DNA of 64,000 bases from Hyalella azteca (GCF_000764305.2 NW_025936504.1:248001-312000); one strand, 5' to 3'. Positions 45,446 to 57,254 are shown, counted from the first letter of the stretch. Numbers and translations: made by a program. Notes: generated by a model from the sequence alone, not told the origin.

Positions 45446-46665
45446 GCTGCTGCTGAAGAGCTCGATTGCCTTGGGTATGCACAAAGGCACCAGGCAAATT
45501 AACTGGGTTCGCTCGATTGTCCCCGCATGGATTACATCTCAGGACATTGATGAAATCTCGGGATCCAACAAACACAATTATGAAATTTAACCTCAGCTAT
45601 AATTTATATTACAAATTGTTAAATTGTATCCGCCATGTCGCTAAGTCAATTCAGAGGTGAAACCTAGATTTTTCTAGAAGTTCGAACTATTAAAGACGTT
45701 GTTTTTGACTTGAGTGTTTTTTAGGGCCCTGATTTAAGTCATCATCGCTCTGAGTATGTCAAAGGATCTCCACTCTAAAGAGTTTAATAAACTTTGCTTG
45801 ATATTAATGGATTATCAACGTAAAATCATCACACCTGAAGTTAAATGAAATGAAAGTAAAATAAAATGAAACTTTGCAGGTGGTCTGACGAACAGAGGTT
45901 ACTTGAGGCAGCTACATCATTATTGTAACATAAATCTTGTTCTTTTAAAAGTTCAGCACAAGTTCATACCTGATATTAGTTGTGAGATTAATTATATCAC
46001 ACCTGAATTAACCGCCCAAATGATTCCATTGTTTCCATCTAATGAGATCTGATGGCTTTGTCCAAGCCAAGAATAGTAACTGCTTTGAGATATAATAATT
46101 GCCTTGGAAATTAAATTGAATAGAACGAGAGATTTTAATTAGAATCTACCGTAACGAACAAAGGTTACAGAGGGTCATTTAAAACTAATTTTAATCAAAT
46201 GCTTATTTGCCACGTGCATGAAAACTCGCGATGCGAAGGTCGACATCACTAAGAATAATGGGATTATCTTCGGAACGAAGTTGCGGTCGTGGTGGCGAAT
46301 TTCAACAAATTTCGAATTTCGTGGTGAGTGATATTTCAAATAAAAACGTTTTAAATGTCATGCATATTTAGCATTGCACTTCGATATATCAAACCGATAA
46401 TTTAAATTGATCTCGGTTTTCAAGAAAGTTCGCAACGATTTTGAAGATGCGAATAAAGTAACTATATTACGTAAAAATACTCTCGACAAATATTATTCAC
46501 CAGTTGATGAGAATGTCTGTCTAAGTAACTTATATTGTTAGGCTGTCAGTAAACGATCGTTGAACAAACGACCCCATTAACGTGGACACGAAAATTGATT
46601 ATTGAGGAAAGTGTCATGAAATCACGTTAAAAGACATACGTTGCATAAAAATGTTATGTAAGTTA
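45446..46665. other. No supported gene; diverged duplicate segments
   Basis: ATCACACCTGAA and TAACGAACA(G/A)AGGTTAC occur at about 45828/45889 and again at about 45998/46153, hinting at an old duplication of roughly 200 bp. No gene recognised. Confidence 0.4.
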
Positions 46666-46669
46666 GGTA

Positions 46670-47125
46670 GGAGCCATACGGCGGAACAAAGTGTCATCAC
46701 ATTGCGGTGAAGGACATTCGGTCCAACAAAGTGTTACATGAGATACGGCATAACAAGACATCACGGGATTTAGATACGAGATAACACGGTGCTGCAAGAG
46801 GTCATGAGATTACAGCACGAGATACACGGTGCTGCAAGAGGTCATGAGATTACAGCACGAGATACACGGTGCTGCAAGGGGTCAAGAGATTACAGCACGA
46901 GATACACGGTGCTGCAAGGGGTCAAGAGATTACAGCACGAGATACACGGTGCTGCAACTGTCTCTTATACACATCTAGATGTGTATAAGAGACAGNAGAG
47001 ATTACAGCACGAGATACACGGTGCTGCAAGGGGTCCAGAGATTACAGCACGAGATACACGGTGCTGCTAGGGGTCCAGAGTTTACAGCACGAGATGCACG
47101 GTGCTTCAAGGGGTCATGAGATTAC
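46670..47125. repeat. 40-bp minisatellite (GAGATACACGGTGCTGCAAG), broken by adapter
   Basis: Units of TACAGCACGAGATACACGGT then GCTGCAAGGGGTCAAGAGAT repeat at exactly 40 nt (anchors 46811, 46851, 46891, 46931, and after the break 47003, 47043, 47083). A degenerate lead-in (46670-46790, words such as ATACGGC, AACAAAGTGT, GAGATACGGCATAACA) suggests the array once extended further left. Between 46957 and 46997 the array is interrupted by a foreign 38-mer and an N; seven bases of a normal unit are missing across the break. The true copy number is therefore unknown. Confidence 0.95.
46958..46996. other. Nextera mate-pair junction adapter plus one N (assembly artefact)
   Basis: CTGTCTCTTATACACATCT (46958-46976) is followed immediately by its exact reverse complement AGATGTGTATAAGAGACAG (46977-46995). 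These are two Tn5 19-bp mosaic ends joined head-to-head, which is the circularisation junction adapter of Nextera mate-pair libraries. It is followed by a single N at 46996. Read through, it gives the peptide VSYTHLDVYKRQ that marks such contamination in predicted proteins. This is not biological sequence. It shows that an untrimmed read or a gap fill joined two parts of the tandem array. Confidence 0.99.
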
Positions 47126-47487
47126 GGCGCCATCAATTAAATTGTTACGATCAAACTTATTTTTTAGAAAATTACCCTGACATCTTTAAACATTTTCAAT
47201 TAATTTTTGCATATATGGCAATTGTATAGAAGCAATAACAAACCTAAAATAATCTCGTGGAAAATATTTACCAAAAATATATTCAAATCTGAAAACCACA
47301 TTGGGAATTGAGTTTCTTCTTAGAAATGAACGCATGATTAAATTTCTGTCGACTCAAAAATATTTGTGTGATGTCTGGTCGTTATTTTGCAAATTCGTTG
47401 ACGTCTGAAATCCGTGGATCGAAAAATTGCTGCGTTTCTCGGGGTTGAAGGCCCACCGAGACAAGGGCACCCAGGGCCCAATTACGA

Positions 47488-47572
47488 GTCCGGTCTAGAA
47501 CACAAAATATTTTTCCAAAACACATGATATTGTTCCAGAACACAGAATATTACCCCAGAACACAGAATGCAT
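47488..47572. repeat. 22-23-bp tandem repeat (CCAGAACACAGAATATT), four copies
   Basis: AGAACACAAAATATTTTTCC, AAAACACATGATATTGTTCC, AGAACACAGAATATTACCCC and AGAACACAGAATGC follow one another at 22-23-nt spacing. Short minisatellite. Confidence 0.85.
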
Positions 47573-48250
47573 GTATTTCGTAAGAAATTCAGTCCAAAGC
47601 TGCATGGTATGCATCGTTCGAATGAACCCGTCTCCCAGGCGCACACGTGTATCATCATTTTTTGTTGGAGCTAAGCTGGCTCAAGGTTATGTTTATATAT
47701 GCCCCGCTGCATTTGATCAGAATCAACAGAGCTTCAATATTGCCACGAAGGAAACAGGAAATGCACTCTGCCTAGCGCCTCCATTTCCATGTATCCGGCA
47801 GCGTTCCTGGTCATCCATGCTACCGCATTACGAGTGTAGCTTCATACCAAGAGCTGAGACACAAATAACAATTGCAGAGTAAAACAGTGAAATTTGTGAC
47901 TGAAAATTAAGGATTTGACAATATTAATGTTGAATACTGGGAGTTTCATTTAGACTCCATTTGATATCTTGATTCATTTATATTGCTTTCAAGAGTATCT
48001 TCAAATGCTAAATTGGTTCCTAAGTGGAACATTGCACGGCGAAACGAATATCATCCTCTTTTCATATTCATGTAACCGGGAAGCGGACTCAGTAAAACAT
48101 TTACTAGAAAACACCAATATTACTCATCGATAATATCCCTAATAAAACAGACTATAGATAATCATATTGAACATATATGCAAAGTTACAACAGTTGCATT
48201 GATTGATTATGAAGCCGTACAAAATCGACGATGTTACACAAATGTCCCAC
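47573..48250. other. No supported gene; 103-codon frame of doubtful status
   Basis: A plus frame at 47571-47882 is open for 103 codons, starts just after the 22-bp repeat, and has a non-repetitive cysteine-containing translation. I recognise no domain and see no donor or acceptor that would make it an exon. The remainder is AT-rich. Confidence 0.35.
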
Positions 48251-48370
48251 GAGGGGGCGGGGTTGACAGTGCGCATGTATAAGCGATGTGGCAATTAGCA
48301 CAACTTGTGTCTTTGAAGTTCCGTCATTGAGGGTCTGTGAAGCGCGCTCGCTCTCAGCACCATCAATTAT
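48250..48370 (+). promoter_or_regulatory. Possible promoter-like cluster (GC box + TATA-like), weak
   Basis: GGGGGCGGGG (48253-48262), a classic GC-box-like string and rare in this AT-rich window, is followed about 16 nt later by TATAAG (48278-48283) and a GC-balanced 80-nt stretch with GAAGCGCGCTCGCTCTCAGC. No gene with a clear start lies within a few hundred bases; the nearest candidate is the broken gene-like region at 49 kb. Motif co-occurrence only. Confidence 0.2.
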
Positions 48371-48990
48371 TGAAGCCTTGCCGAGATGACACGAGTTCTA
48401 AAATCTTATACCTTGTAATAATGTTTGTATTTTCGGATGTTCCAAACATTTAAATTATGCGTGTTTATTCGGATTATTGTCGATCAGTCGATTTACTCCA
48501 CATTATGCAATGAAAATCTGGAAAAAAAATATTGTACACTGTTCGTACATGGATGAAATTCTAAAATGTAGGATGAAAAGTTTCTTCTTAGAGAAAAAAC
48601 GTTTATAAAGTGTATTATTTAATAGTAAAAATATTACAAAAAAGTAAAATTATGTAATTAATAATTTTTTGTGTACCTAATATTAATTTTGAATAATTGA
48701 AACTGTCTCGCGTAAACTCTTGGTGTAAGAATGACCGACGCTCCGCTGCCGGTTGTAAACGAAATGCGATTATAATAGCTATAATGAATATGAAATATAA
48801 TTATAGAACCATATACATTTATTGCTATAGAATAATTATAATTATGTAATTTTAATATAATGTCGATAGTTACAATCACTCTCTAATATGCAAGTCGTTT
48901 GAGAGACTTGTGTGCGAGCTCGTTATACGCGCCAGACCTTCAGCTCCGAAATACTTTATTACACCCATTAGACTGCAGTCGTTGCAATTT
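48371..48990. other. No supported gene
   Basis: Very AT-rich. At 48780-48850 the run ATTATAGAACC…ATAGAATAATTATAATTATG is low-complexity. A 73-codon minus frame (48658-48879) is compositional. Confidence 0.5.
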
Positions 48991-48997
48991 TTCTAAA

Positions 48998-49683
48998 ATG
49001 AACTCACTTGGACTTAGTCTTGTAGTAATTATTAAGCTAATTACGGTGACATCGCAGAGAATTTCACTTAGTGCGCATATCTTGAATAACTTGCGACATA
49101 TTCAGGAACATGAGTGCAAGTCATGTTTATAGTGACTGGACTGCTTTCTCTGGCCCAGGAATATAATTGTGGTACATGTCTTGACAACATAGTAGACGAT
49201 CCATTAAAACTGTTGTTATTACAGCATAACTGTGGAAGATTCATATCAAAATACGGATTATTTTGAATATTATAAGATTTATCCTTGCATATATATATTC
49301 TTGACTGAAAAAATTCGAGAACAAACAAACTAACTCTTTTATATTGAGGGATGTTCTTTAGACCCCCACCAAGGATCTCGCGAAATTCAATAAAAATAAA
49401 TCTGTTATATTGTCTCGCGAAGAAAAAACTGTGTAAAATTTGTCAGGGATTTTCAGTTAGGGAAATTCCGATTGCTTATGTGTGTCTCTTAACATTTTTG
49501 TTTTTGCCTGTACTTTTCATACTAGCAACGCCTATGCATTGGAAGATATATAGAATGGATAAATACTTATTACCACTCTATAAATTGAAAAATAACATAA
49601 ATATCAATATATATTTACTTAAAAGCCCATATCAGAGAAAAGGGTCTCACTACTTGCATTTCTGCCAACATTTAACGGTCTAA
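48998..49683 (+). pseudogene. Broken gene-like region with signal-peptide-like start; possible receptor relic (hypothesis)
   Basis: An ATG at 48998 opens a frame with a hydrophobic leader (MNSLGLSLVVIIKLITVTSQ), then SLSAHILNNLRHIQEHECKS, stopping at TAG 49130-49132. One frame over, an ATG at 49123 continues with MFIVTGLLSLAQEYNCGTCL to TGA 49264-49266. A third phase is open to 49331 (YPCIYIFLTEK). A further frame, 49351-49683 (110 codons), has a strong hydrophobic segment (AYVCLLTFLFLPVLFILA) after a basic stretch. Reading across these with two or three breaks gives a coherent secreted or membrane-protein-like product. The leader, then L-x-x-L-x-x-IQ…C-x-x-C, loosely recalls the N-terminus of insect ionotropic receptors, but no ligand-binding or pore motif is visible, so this is a hypothesis. 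It is a pseudogene if real. The breaks could also be unrecognised short introns or sequence errors. Confidence 0.28.
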
Positions 49684-49689
49684 AAGGCG

Positions 49690-52040
49690 TCTTTCAGTCC
49701 TAATATGCGCATGACTTGCTGTTTTGAGGACCATCAATAGAAGTCCATAAGCATAAACACGACGAGTTCCATCAAGATTCACTAGCAAATGCAAGGCCAG
49801 TTTTTAAATTATTTCGGCTGATGCACGTATTTATCGTATTACCTGCTCACTGAAGCTCTAAATACACCATATCTTGAGACCGATATTCAAGAGTTGAAGT
49901 CTTTTCAATGTCAACATCTTTCTCGATGTCAAGTCCGCAACATCATCCTACATTGCAACATGGAATTTAAAATAATTAACCTAATATTAAGCCTTGCTGC
50001 TTGATATTAGTGTACTTACCATGGAGATTTTTGTTTTATATTGATTTTATGGTGCAGTTCTTTGCTTTGATATAGATTTTGAAAAGAATTGCTACTTTCC
50101 ATACAATACACTGAAGTTAGAGAATTTTTTGTTTATATACTACATAAATAATGCAAAATGTTCTACCCATGTAATAAAAAAACTGTTATAGCTGAGAGCA
50201 ACATCTCATGTCATGATGTCATTCAAAAGTAAGAGAATTTCATAAGAATAACACACTACGGACGGCACGACCAGTCGCTGACCAAACTCATTTGTAAACA
50301 AAATGGGGACATTCAATGCAAACGCTGTTGTATTTTACCAACTCTTGGAATTTCAGGAGGTGCATGGGTGAACTCCATCAATATCAGTTCCGCAGTAAAC
50401 TAATGGCGGCAATTAGAAGTTCGGACGTGCGGTCGCAATGGACGGCATACGTTCAAGTGTGCATTAGGGGTTTTGGCGCAGGGCAAATTTTTATTGAACG
50501 CTAAAGCTGAATAGCTGCTGATGTAGGAAAGTCAATATGATTTGATGCATATCTTGAATAACATCGGATATGCTGAACGGGAAATATTCAACATTGGTAT
50601 TGTGCTCAATATTTTTCACGCTGTTACCGTTAGAGTGTCTCGGCTTCTTCGCTTCTTTCTACCACACATATCTTCTAACGTGACCCAAGAATTGAGACAG
50701 ACGAACCCCTCGAGAATAATCGATTGACTGAAAGCAGACGCGGAGTAAAAGTGAGTAAGAAAGAGTGTTTTAAAAATAACTTGATAATCACAAGTGATTC
50801 ATCCTGACTAGCTCATTTTTCTGAGTGACTTTCTCACAAAAGTTTAGCTGTGTATCGGAACAGCATAGACTTTTTTACCCAAATAAAAAAAGGCTTTTTT
50901 GACTCTATTTATATAATTGAAATTATGTTGCGCAAATTGTTTTATTGTGAGAATTCTGTTTAAAATGTGACTCGATTTAAAGTGCTTATGTCTGTTTGGT
51001 GAAATTGGTAACTAGATTGAAAAATTAGAAAATCTATTATAGTATTTTTTTCCATATTGCTTGTTCATTTATAGTGACTTTTTGTAAAAAATATGATTTT
51101 TAATGATTGGTACACTGAAATATTTTGATGCTGAAATAACTTTGTGGTCTTAAATATCAATGTTCTTTCAGCGTAAAATTTTCACTATCACGAATCCCAT
51201 TAATTTATTCACTATTAATACGGGCTTTGAGATCTTATTCACTTGTATCCTTATTTTTCATAGCCTTCTGGCATTGCGGTTGAAACATCGGTCTGTGCGG
51301 TATTAAATTTATCTATAGAGCACTTGGAGCTTGAATAGTCGAAATTTTGGTATAGTATTTTTCCCGATATATAGTCCACAAAGTTATTTCATATTTTTAC
51401 ACCCAATCGTGGGGCTCGCAATCTGAACCAATAGAGTCACATTAATTGAATGGAACGGGGCTTAGTTGGAATTGAATTTTATTGTTGCATGACCTGCTCG
51501 CCACAGCGCTTCATAAATAACCAACGACGCATAACAGTACGTTTTTTCTCTTCAGCCTGCTTTCGTTGTATCACAATTCCTCCAAATTCTTCTAAATGAC
51601 ATGCATCGCGTGCGGACACATGCCCTAGAGGCAGCATTCAATAACCCCTACAGGGACACGGAGCAATCAGCTATTACCTTCCCAGCCGTAAAACTATTGC
51701 TTATAATCACAAGAAAGCCTGCACGTTACGTGTGCAATTGCTTGTTGGTCAACAATGGAGTCTGCATGCATCTGCCAGAGCCAGCACGCAGCTACAATGT
51801 AAATGTTTGGAGGGGAAGCTAGGGGAATGACTTTCAGGGGAAGGCTTTCTCAAAGCTAACGAATTTTAGTTCTTAATACAAATGTGTCCGTCGCTTAGGG
51901 TCCGAATCTTTCACAAATGACATGCGCGGTATGTTTGAATATTTCAGTTCCAAGGTTAAGTTCCCTGAGGTGGTGAACGTATTATCTGTGCATTTGAAAG
52001 TGTTTCCCCGAGATTCACACAATAATAGAGTAATAATTAT
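49690..52040. other. No supported gene
   Basis: Frames at 50316-50504, 50542-50727 and 51601-51822 (61-73 codons) are the best, all unrecognised and without good splice context. A GC-balanced patch at 50340-50500 is unexplained. No repeats of note. Confidence 0.4.
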
Positions 52041-52044
52041 TATA

Positions 52045-52245
52045 ATTATAATAAACAAGGTTATTGATTTTTAATCAATACATTTTACAATTGAAATTTT
52101 GAACAATGTATTCGACTGCCTTATTGAGTCGTATTATTAATTCAGTCGAATTATTAAATATTATATTTTTATATATTATATTATTAATATTAGTATATTA
52201 AGTCAGTCGAATTATTTGCGTCGTATTATCAACAAAACTCAACAT
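52045..52245. repeat. AT-rich low-complexity region with repeated CAGTCGAATTATT
   Basis: TTCAGTCGAATTATTAAATA (about 52141) and GTCAGTCGAATTATTTGCG (about 52203) frame a run of ATATTATATTATTAATATTA. A related TTGAGTCGTATTATTAA precedes it and GCGTCGTATTATCAA follows. It looks like a short tandem or inverted AT-rich expansion. Confidence 0.6.
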
Positions 52246-52249
52246 GAAT

Positions 52250-53840
52250 TAATTCTGGTATCATTTCAAATGCAGTTGGTTCATGATCAAGAATATTAAT
52301 TTTTGTTTAATCGGAGATACATTTGAAGAAAAGAGTATTGTCAGTTTCAATTAATGACTCTTTGCCAAATTTTTCTGATTATGGAGTCAATCTTTTCAAC
52401 AGTCAAGTTATGAACAACTAAAAAATTAACCGTCTACTCTGCATCAAAGGGTAAATTAAATTGTTCTGAAGAGTCCAAACAAAATAAGTGAATTCAGATC
52501 CGAGGGAAATAAAGTTTTTCTGAGTAGAGCGGAAAAACTTTTTAAGCATTAGTACAATTTTCTCATATTGTTACACATAACTCATTTTCAAAACGCTTCG
52601 ATTTCACTTTTCATTCCTAGAAGTAAGAATTAATTTTCGATTCTCAGGAAAACACAAATTGTTATTTCACACAATTTGGGCCAAATAGATGCAAATAAAA
52701 TAAGAGGTTCCGAGGCCAGTGTCTTCACATTACATTGCCTTTTTTATTGGAAAATTGTACATTCAAATTAACTTTTCAGAAATTGAAATAATTGTCATGC
52801 TCAAAGTCATTTTTTTAGTACTTCTACGTTATTAGAAATGGGAACTGAAAGCGGTGGTATCGAAAATAATTTTTTGACTTTCTTTACAAACTAATTTAAA
52901 GATTTTGAAGTTTTCAAATAACTTTTATGCTTCAATTGCTACGGAATTGCATTATTTAAGGTTTTAAAACCATCCCAATTTCGGCGGCCACTTCACCAAT
53001 TCTCCAACCAAACAATCTGATAAACTAAAACAAAAAGTAATAAAAATTTTCTAGAAGAAATTGAGCGTTATAATTCCACGGTAAGAATACACCACAAGAA
53101 TACCTCAATCGGCTTCAAATTTTTTTATAAATACTTTAGAAAATAGGCCTACAGTTTGAACAAAGTTCAACTTCGTATTGGGACCAGTCGAGCGACACGC
53201 AGGGCCGAGATAAGCAAGACAGTCCCAAAAACTTGGACGATTTTTTACGTGCTTTTGACATGTCGAGTTTCTGAAAAAATTCAATTTCTTCGGACCCGAC
53301 ATTTGCAAGACCTAAACCTATCAGGTCAATCATGGTCGTCAGTCCTGAACGATGTTTTTCTCCTCAAACATGAAGCTCAGCAAGAAACTTTCTGCTTTCG
53401 GAAATAAAACAGAATGTGAAATCTTTTGATATGTTCAACGAGGTTCATTGGAAAAATTTCTGATACTTTATTTCCAGGAAATTTAAGAGAGTCATTGAGT
53501 TTCGTTCCGAGCTCTTGCTCAATACAAGAAAAAATTCCTATGATGAGTTGTAACAGGATTTTGATGGTCCAATACTTGCTTTATAAATAAAATTCTAAAG
53601 TCCTTGAACTTAATTTTTACTGTCGTATATTTAACATGCAAATTAAAACTCGAACGCGCTACTGTAAATTGACCACAGCGTTGGAAAAGTTGTAGCTAAA
53701 ACGCCTTCATGAACAAAATTGACCAGAGATGTATACGGTATACTAATTGGAACATCCATCGAGCGAACAGCCGGCCTTCTTCCACAAACGAATTTAGTCA
53801 GCGAGTCATATTTTCACTCAAGATCAAATAGATTTTCATG
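52250..53840. other. No supported gene
   Basis: At 53105-53407 two minus frames and one plus frame overlap on a GC-balanced patch. None is recognisable. The rest is AT-rich and featureless. Confidence 0.45.
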
Positions 53841-53849
53841 ACCACATAT

Positions 53850-54515
53850 TGCTGTGAACTGCAATACATGTTTTTAATCCATACGTGTTAGTGACCTTCA
53901 ATGCATGTTTCTAGTCCACACGTGTTAGTGAACATCAATGGATGTTTCTATTCCACACGTGATAGTGAACTTCAATGCATGCTTCTATTCCACACGTGTT
54001 AGTGAACATCAATGCATGCTTCTATTCCACACGTGATAGTGAACTTCAATGCATGCTTCTATTCCACACGTGTTAGTGAACATCAATGCATGCTTCTATT
54101 CCACACGTGTTAGTGAACTTCAATGCATGCTTCTATTCCACACGTGATAGTGAACTTCAATGCATGCTTCTATTCCACTCGTGTTAGTGAACATCAATGC
54201 ATGTTTCTATTCCACACGTGTTAGTGAACATCAATGCATGCGTCTATTCCACACGTGATAGTGAACTTCAATGGATGTTTCTATTCCACACGTGATAGTG
54301 AACTTCAATGCATGCTTCTATTCCACACGTGTTAGTGAACATCAATGCATGTTTCTATTCCACACGTGATAGTGAACTTCAATGCATGCTTCTATTCCAC
54401 ACGTGTTAGTGAACATCAATGCATGCTTCTATTCCACACGTGCTAGTGAACTTCAATGCATGTTTCTATTCCACACGTGCTAGTGAACTTCAATACATGT
54501 TTTCACTAAATGTGT
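53850..54515. repeat. 37-bp minisatellite with two interleaved unit types, about 17 copies
   Basis: Units are TTCCACACGTG(A/T)TAGTG then AAC(T/A)TCAATGCATG(C/T)TTCTA, exactly 37 nt, running from about 53873 to 54508 with diverged edges. Two linked variants dominate: type A has GATAG with AACTTC, type B has GTTAG with AACATC. Their order is roughly B B A B A B (recombinant) A B B A A B A B and then two copies of a third type, C (GCTAG with AACTTC). Nearly every unit carries the palindromes CACGTG and GCATGC/ATGCAT. Within-type identity is very high, so the array is young or efficiently homogenised. Confidence 0.95.
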
Positions 54516-54524
54516 TAGTGAACA

Positions 54525-56530
54525 GCGTGCTTGCGGCCAAATATAGCTTGCGGTTCACAGTAATTATTAATTGTTTGTTTAGTCCTTGAATTTTGAAAGG
54601 TTCATCACAGTTTCTCTTTGTTGGTAGTCATGGCAAAGGTTATAAAAGGGCATCATTAGGTCAATAATTAATTCTCGATGAAGCCTAAAAATTGATGGAA
54701 TATTAATTTGCTTACATCAAGCGAGATTGGATGTGTCGAAGCAATTTGAATTCATTTGAGCGACGTCTCGCACATGACTGGCGCAGGCATTGATTTATAT
54801 TCTCTTGGCTTCATCAGACCATAATTCTAGCCTTAATTATGATGCAAAAAATCAGCTTCCAATATTTTCTGTGCATTATCAATTCTGAATCTGAATTTTG
54901 GCACAGACTGCTTCACTGTTAAATAACTCACCTATTAATATCAGAGCTCATATGTTATGAAGCTAATTAAAATTTTCATGGTGCAAAAATTAATTACTTT
55001 TCACATCTGGTTTACTGAACACGAAATAAGAGGCAATATCCGAGTTCGATGTCTCTAATATTATGCTCGATTATTTCGCACGATTTACGTTAATTGAAGA
55101 TTTTATATGTTCTAGAATGGTTTAGAGTTTTCAATCTAGTTCCCCATTATGCTATATTCCGGTCAAGGTTGCGTTGATTTTTCTTCACTTTCTATACTTA
55201 TTTGGGTAGCATCACGTTGACATATCAAAGACACTATCAAATAAAATTCAAATATTTTGTGCATGAATTTGATAATACTTTAGTCTAAAGTTTTTGTTTC
55301 GTATGAATAGATCAAGCTTGCATACTAAGAAATTATAATTGAGACTCGGGCGGCTTAGAGTCACAGTTGAATGAAACTTATTTTTAAAATTTGAGATCAA
55401 AAGTTTTGCCGGCTAAGCTGTCCCCGTTTTTATAGCGTTCACGAGCCACTTGCAATACCCATAATAAACTTTACTAATGCTTCGAACTTTCAATCCAAAG
55501 TGAGCTGCTCGCTCGTTGAATTTTCGATTGCATTTTATAAAGAGCCAATAAAATATCATTTGAAGAGTTTTGCGTCCATTAACTTGTTCTTAACTTCAAG
55601 TCTGCAAGTTGTGGGTCTGTCGAAGAAATGCTCAGGACTCTCTTTAGTAATCCTTTGCTAGTCGTCAGAACCACTTCGCTGTTTCCGAGGCCTTTTGGCC
55701 AGTTTCGAAAAATTTCAGTATCTTTTAGATTGCTCAAAACTCTTGCCTTATATGGCAGAAGAAAATGGTTGACAAGACTCTTAATTTTCCTGACCATAAA
55801 CAACTTTAAGTGACGTACGTAACAGCAGTATAGGTCCACCAACCCCATTCTTAATCAAATGTAAAAAACTTAATCAGTGAGTTTTTCGCTGGATGTCAGT
55901 AGCTGCAGTTTTTATGAAATTTTGTAGTTGTGCCGCCTCTTTTCTAGAAGCGTTCCAATCTGTCAGTAAATTTCATAATTAAATGCCTAATTATTCAAAC
56001 AAAAGATGCTGGCTTACTGGCATATTATCAGGAGTTTATTATCAGGAAGGAAGCGTGCCTCTGTGCTATGTTATTCAGTGCTACTTTTTATTATCGAATA
56101 AATAACAGATTCAATACCTTGGGATCAAACTCGAACACAGAATTAAACAAATAAGTTTTTATTCTTTTTTTGGGCTCTGCCTTGATTCAGTTTATGACCC
56201 GCCCGTAAACAAGAATCATTTTATAAATGCTATACAAGTCTATGCTACCAGAATGTAACATCAAAGGAAAGAAGAAAATCGGTGAGGGTTTTGTATCGTC
56301 AACACTATGCATAAGTAATAAAACTTTTGAAATAATATACCCGCAAAGTTTGGTTTAAAAAACTATCTTCCACTTCCTCGATAGAACTTGTGGGCCGTAT
56401 TTTCTGGCTGTAGAGTAGTGTGAACGGAAACAAAACAGAGCTCAAGAATATACTGTGTTATTCCCTCGACAGATAAAAGATGATCGATCTTATTGCTCAG
56501 AGTTGCATGTGGTGTGAGCCACACCAGATA
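54525..56530. other. No supported gene
   Basis: At 55579-55848 a minus frame (89 codons, true start uncertain) and a plus frame (55628-55813) overlap in a GC-balanced patch. The minus translation has a protein-like mix (LKDTEIFRNWPKGLGNSEVV) but no domain that I recognise. Confidence 0.4.
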
Positions 56531-56539
56531 CAACCATCT

Positions 56540-56640
56540 ATCGGCCATCAATTGGCCACCAAAAATTCGCCTACTATTTTGATTTGGGTAGCGATTTCAA
56601 AGCTCGTGATTTTTTATACGGAAAAGAATCGCAATAACAA
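56540..56640 (+). pseudogene. Possible Tc1/mariner transposase fragment, weak
   Basis: Within a 69-codon frame the string NSPTILIWVAISK recalls the (P)x(V/I)M(V/I)W(G/A)xIS(x)KG block around the second catalytic region of Tc1/mariner transposases, where a hydrophobic strand, Trp and Ile-Ser are followed by a glycine. Here the expected glycine is absent and neither neighbouring catalytic motif is seen. No inverted repeats were found around it. It may be a small relic or chance similarity. Confidence 0.2.
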
Positions 56641-56824
56641 TCCAAGAAAAATTCATGTCCAATTTTTCGTTCATGTGAGGAACAGCTAAACTTCATAATC
56701 CATCAAGCTCTCGAAAGGCTGTCAGAATTCAAATTAACAAATATTGTAAAATTTAGCGCATTTAATCATTTTGTGAAATTTAAGCCAAAAATTACAACTG
56801 AATAAAAATAGGAAGAAAATATTT

Positions 56825-57250
56825 GTGTACAATTGCTACAATTTACACGGATATTATTACACTGTGAGGTATACATATCTACAGTGTTTTGAATGGTACA
56901 AAGAATTTAATCGTGCAACAATGATGGAATTAAAAAATATCTACGTCTCCAAATTCTGTGACTTCCATTACAATTTCAGGTGGAACCTCATTATTTTTTA
57001 TTTCTATGTGCCGAAGCAGTTCCTATTGAATACGCACAATGATCTTTCGGTTCGTAGACGTTGGTGCGCTTCTATTTTAACGACCATCTCAGTGCAATCC
57101 CGGCAGACACAAAAGAACACACGAGTCCTCCAGAAGCTCTTCGCTCGAATGGAGACAAGGAAACCATCTTGCGGCCTCACGAAGATGCTTCTTCAATCTG
57201 CCGGGCTTTGGAAAGCTCGTCAAAGTTCTGAGATTAAGGCATGTCGCTAA
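56825..57250 (+). other. 141-codon open frame without ATG start, unrecognised
   Basis: The frame begins with GTG; the first ATG is at 56921, leaving about 109 codons to TAA 57248-57250. The phrase CFEWYKEFNRA superficially resembles the second helix-turn-helix of mariner transposases, but the following residues do not continue the resemblance. The last third is basic and polar (SRQTQKNTRVLQKLFARMET) and GC-balanced. There is no recognisable domain. It could be an exon (no convincing acceptor seen) or chance. Confidence 0.15.
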
Positions 57251-57254
57251 CCAG

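Noticed and set aside
45238..45490. ORFs rich in HTHT (plus) and VCVC (minus)
   Set aside because: Translation of a CA-rich microsatellite.
46789..47070. 93-codon ORF across the 40-bp array
   Set aside because: It contains the adapter-derived peptide VSYTHLDVYKRQ and otherwise translates a tandem repeat.
53850..54515. CRISPR-like or integron-like array with alternating spacers
   Set aside because: The A/B differences are point variants of one 37-bp unit, not spacers between identical repeats.
56825..56925. Mariner helix-turn-helix (CFEWYKEFNRA)
   Set aside because: Only about ten residues resemble it, the following conserved region is absent, and no matching catalytic domain or inverted repeats were found.
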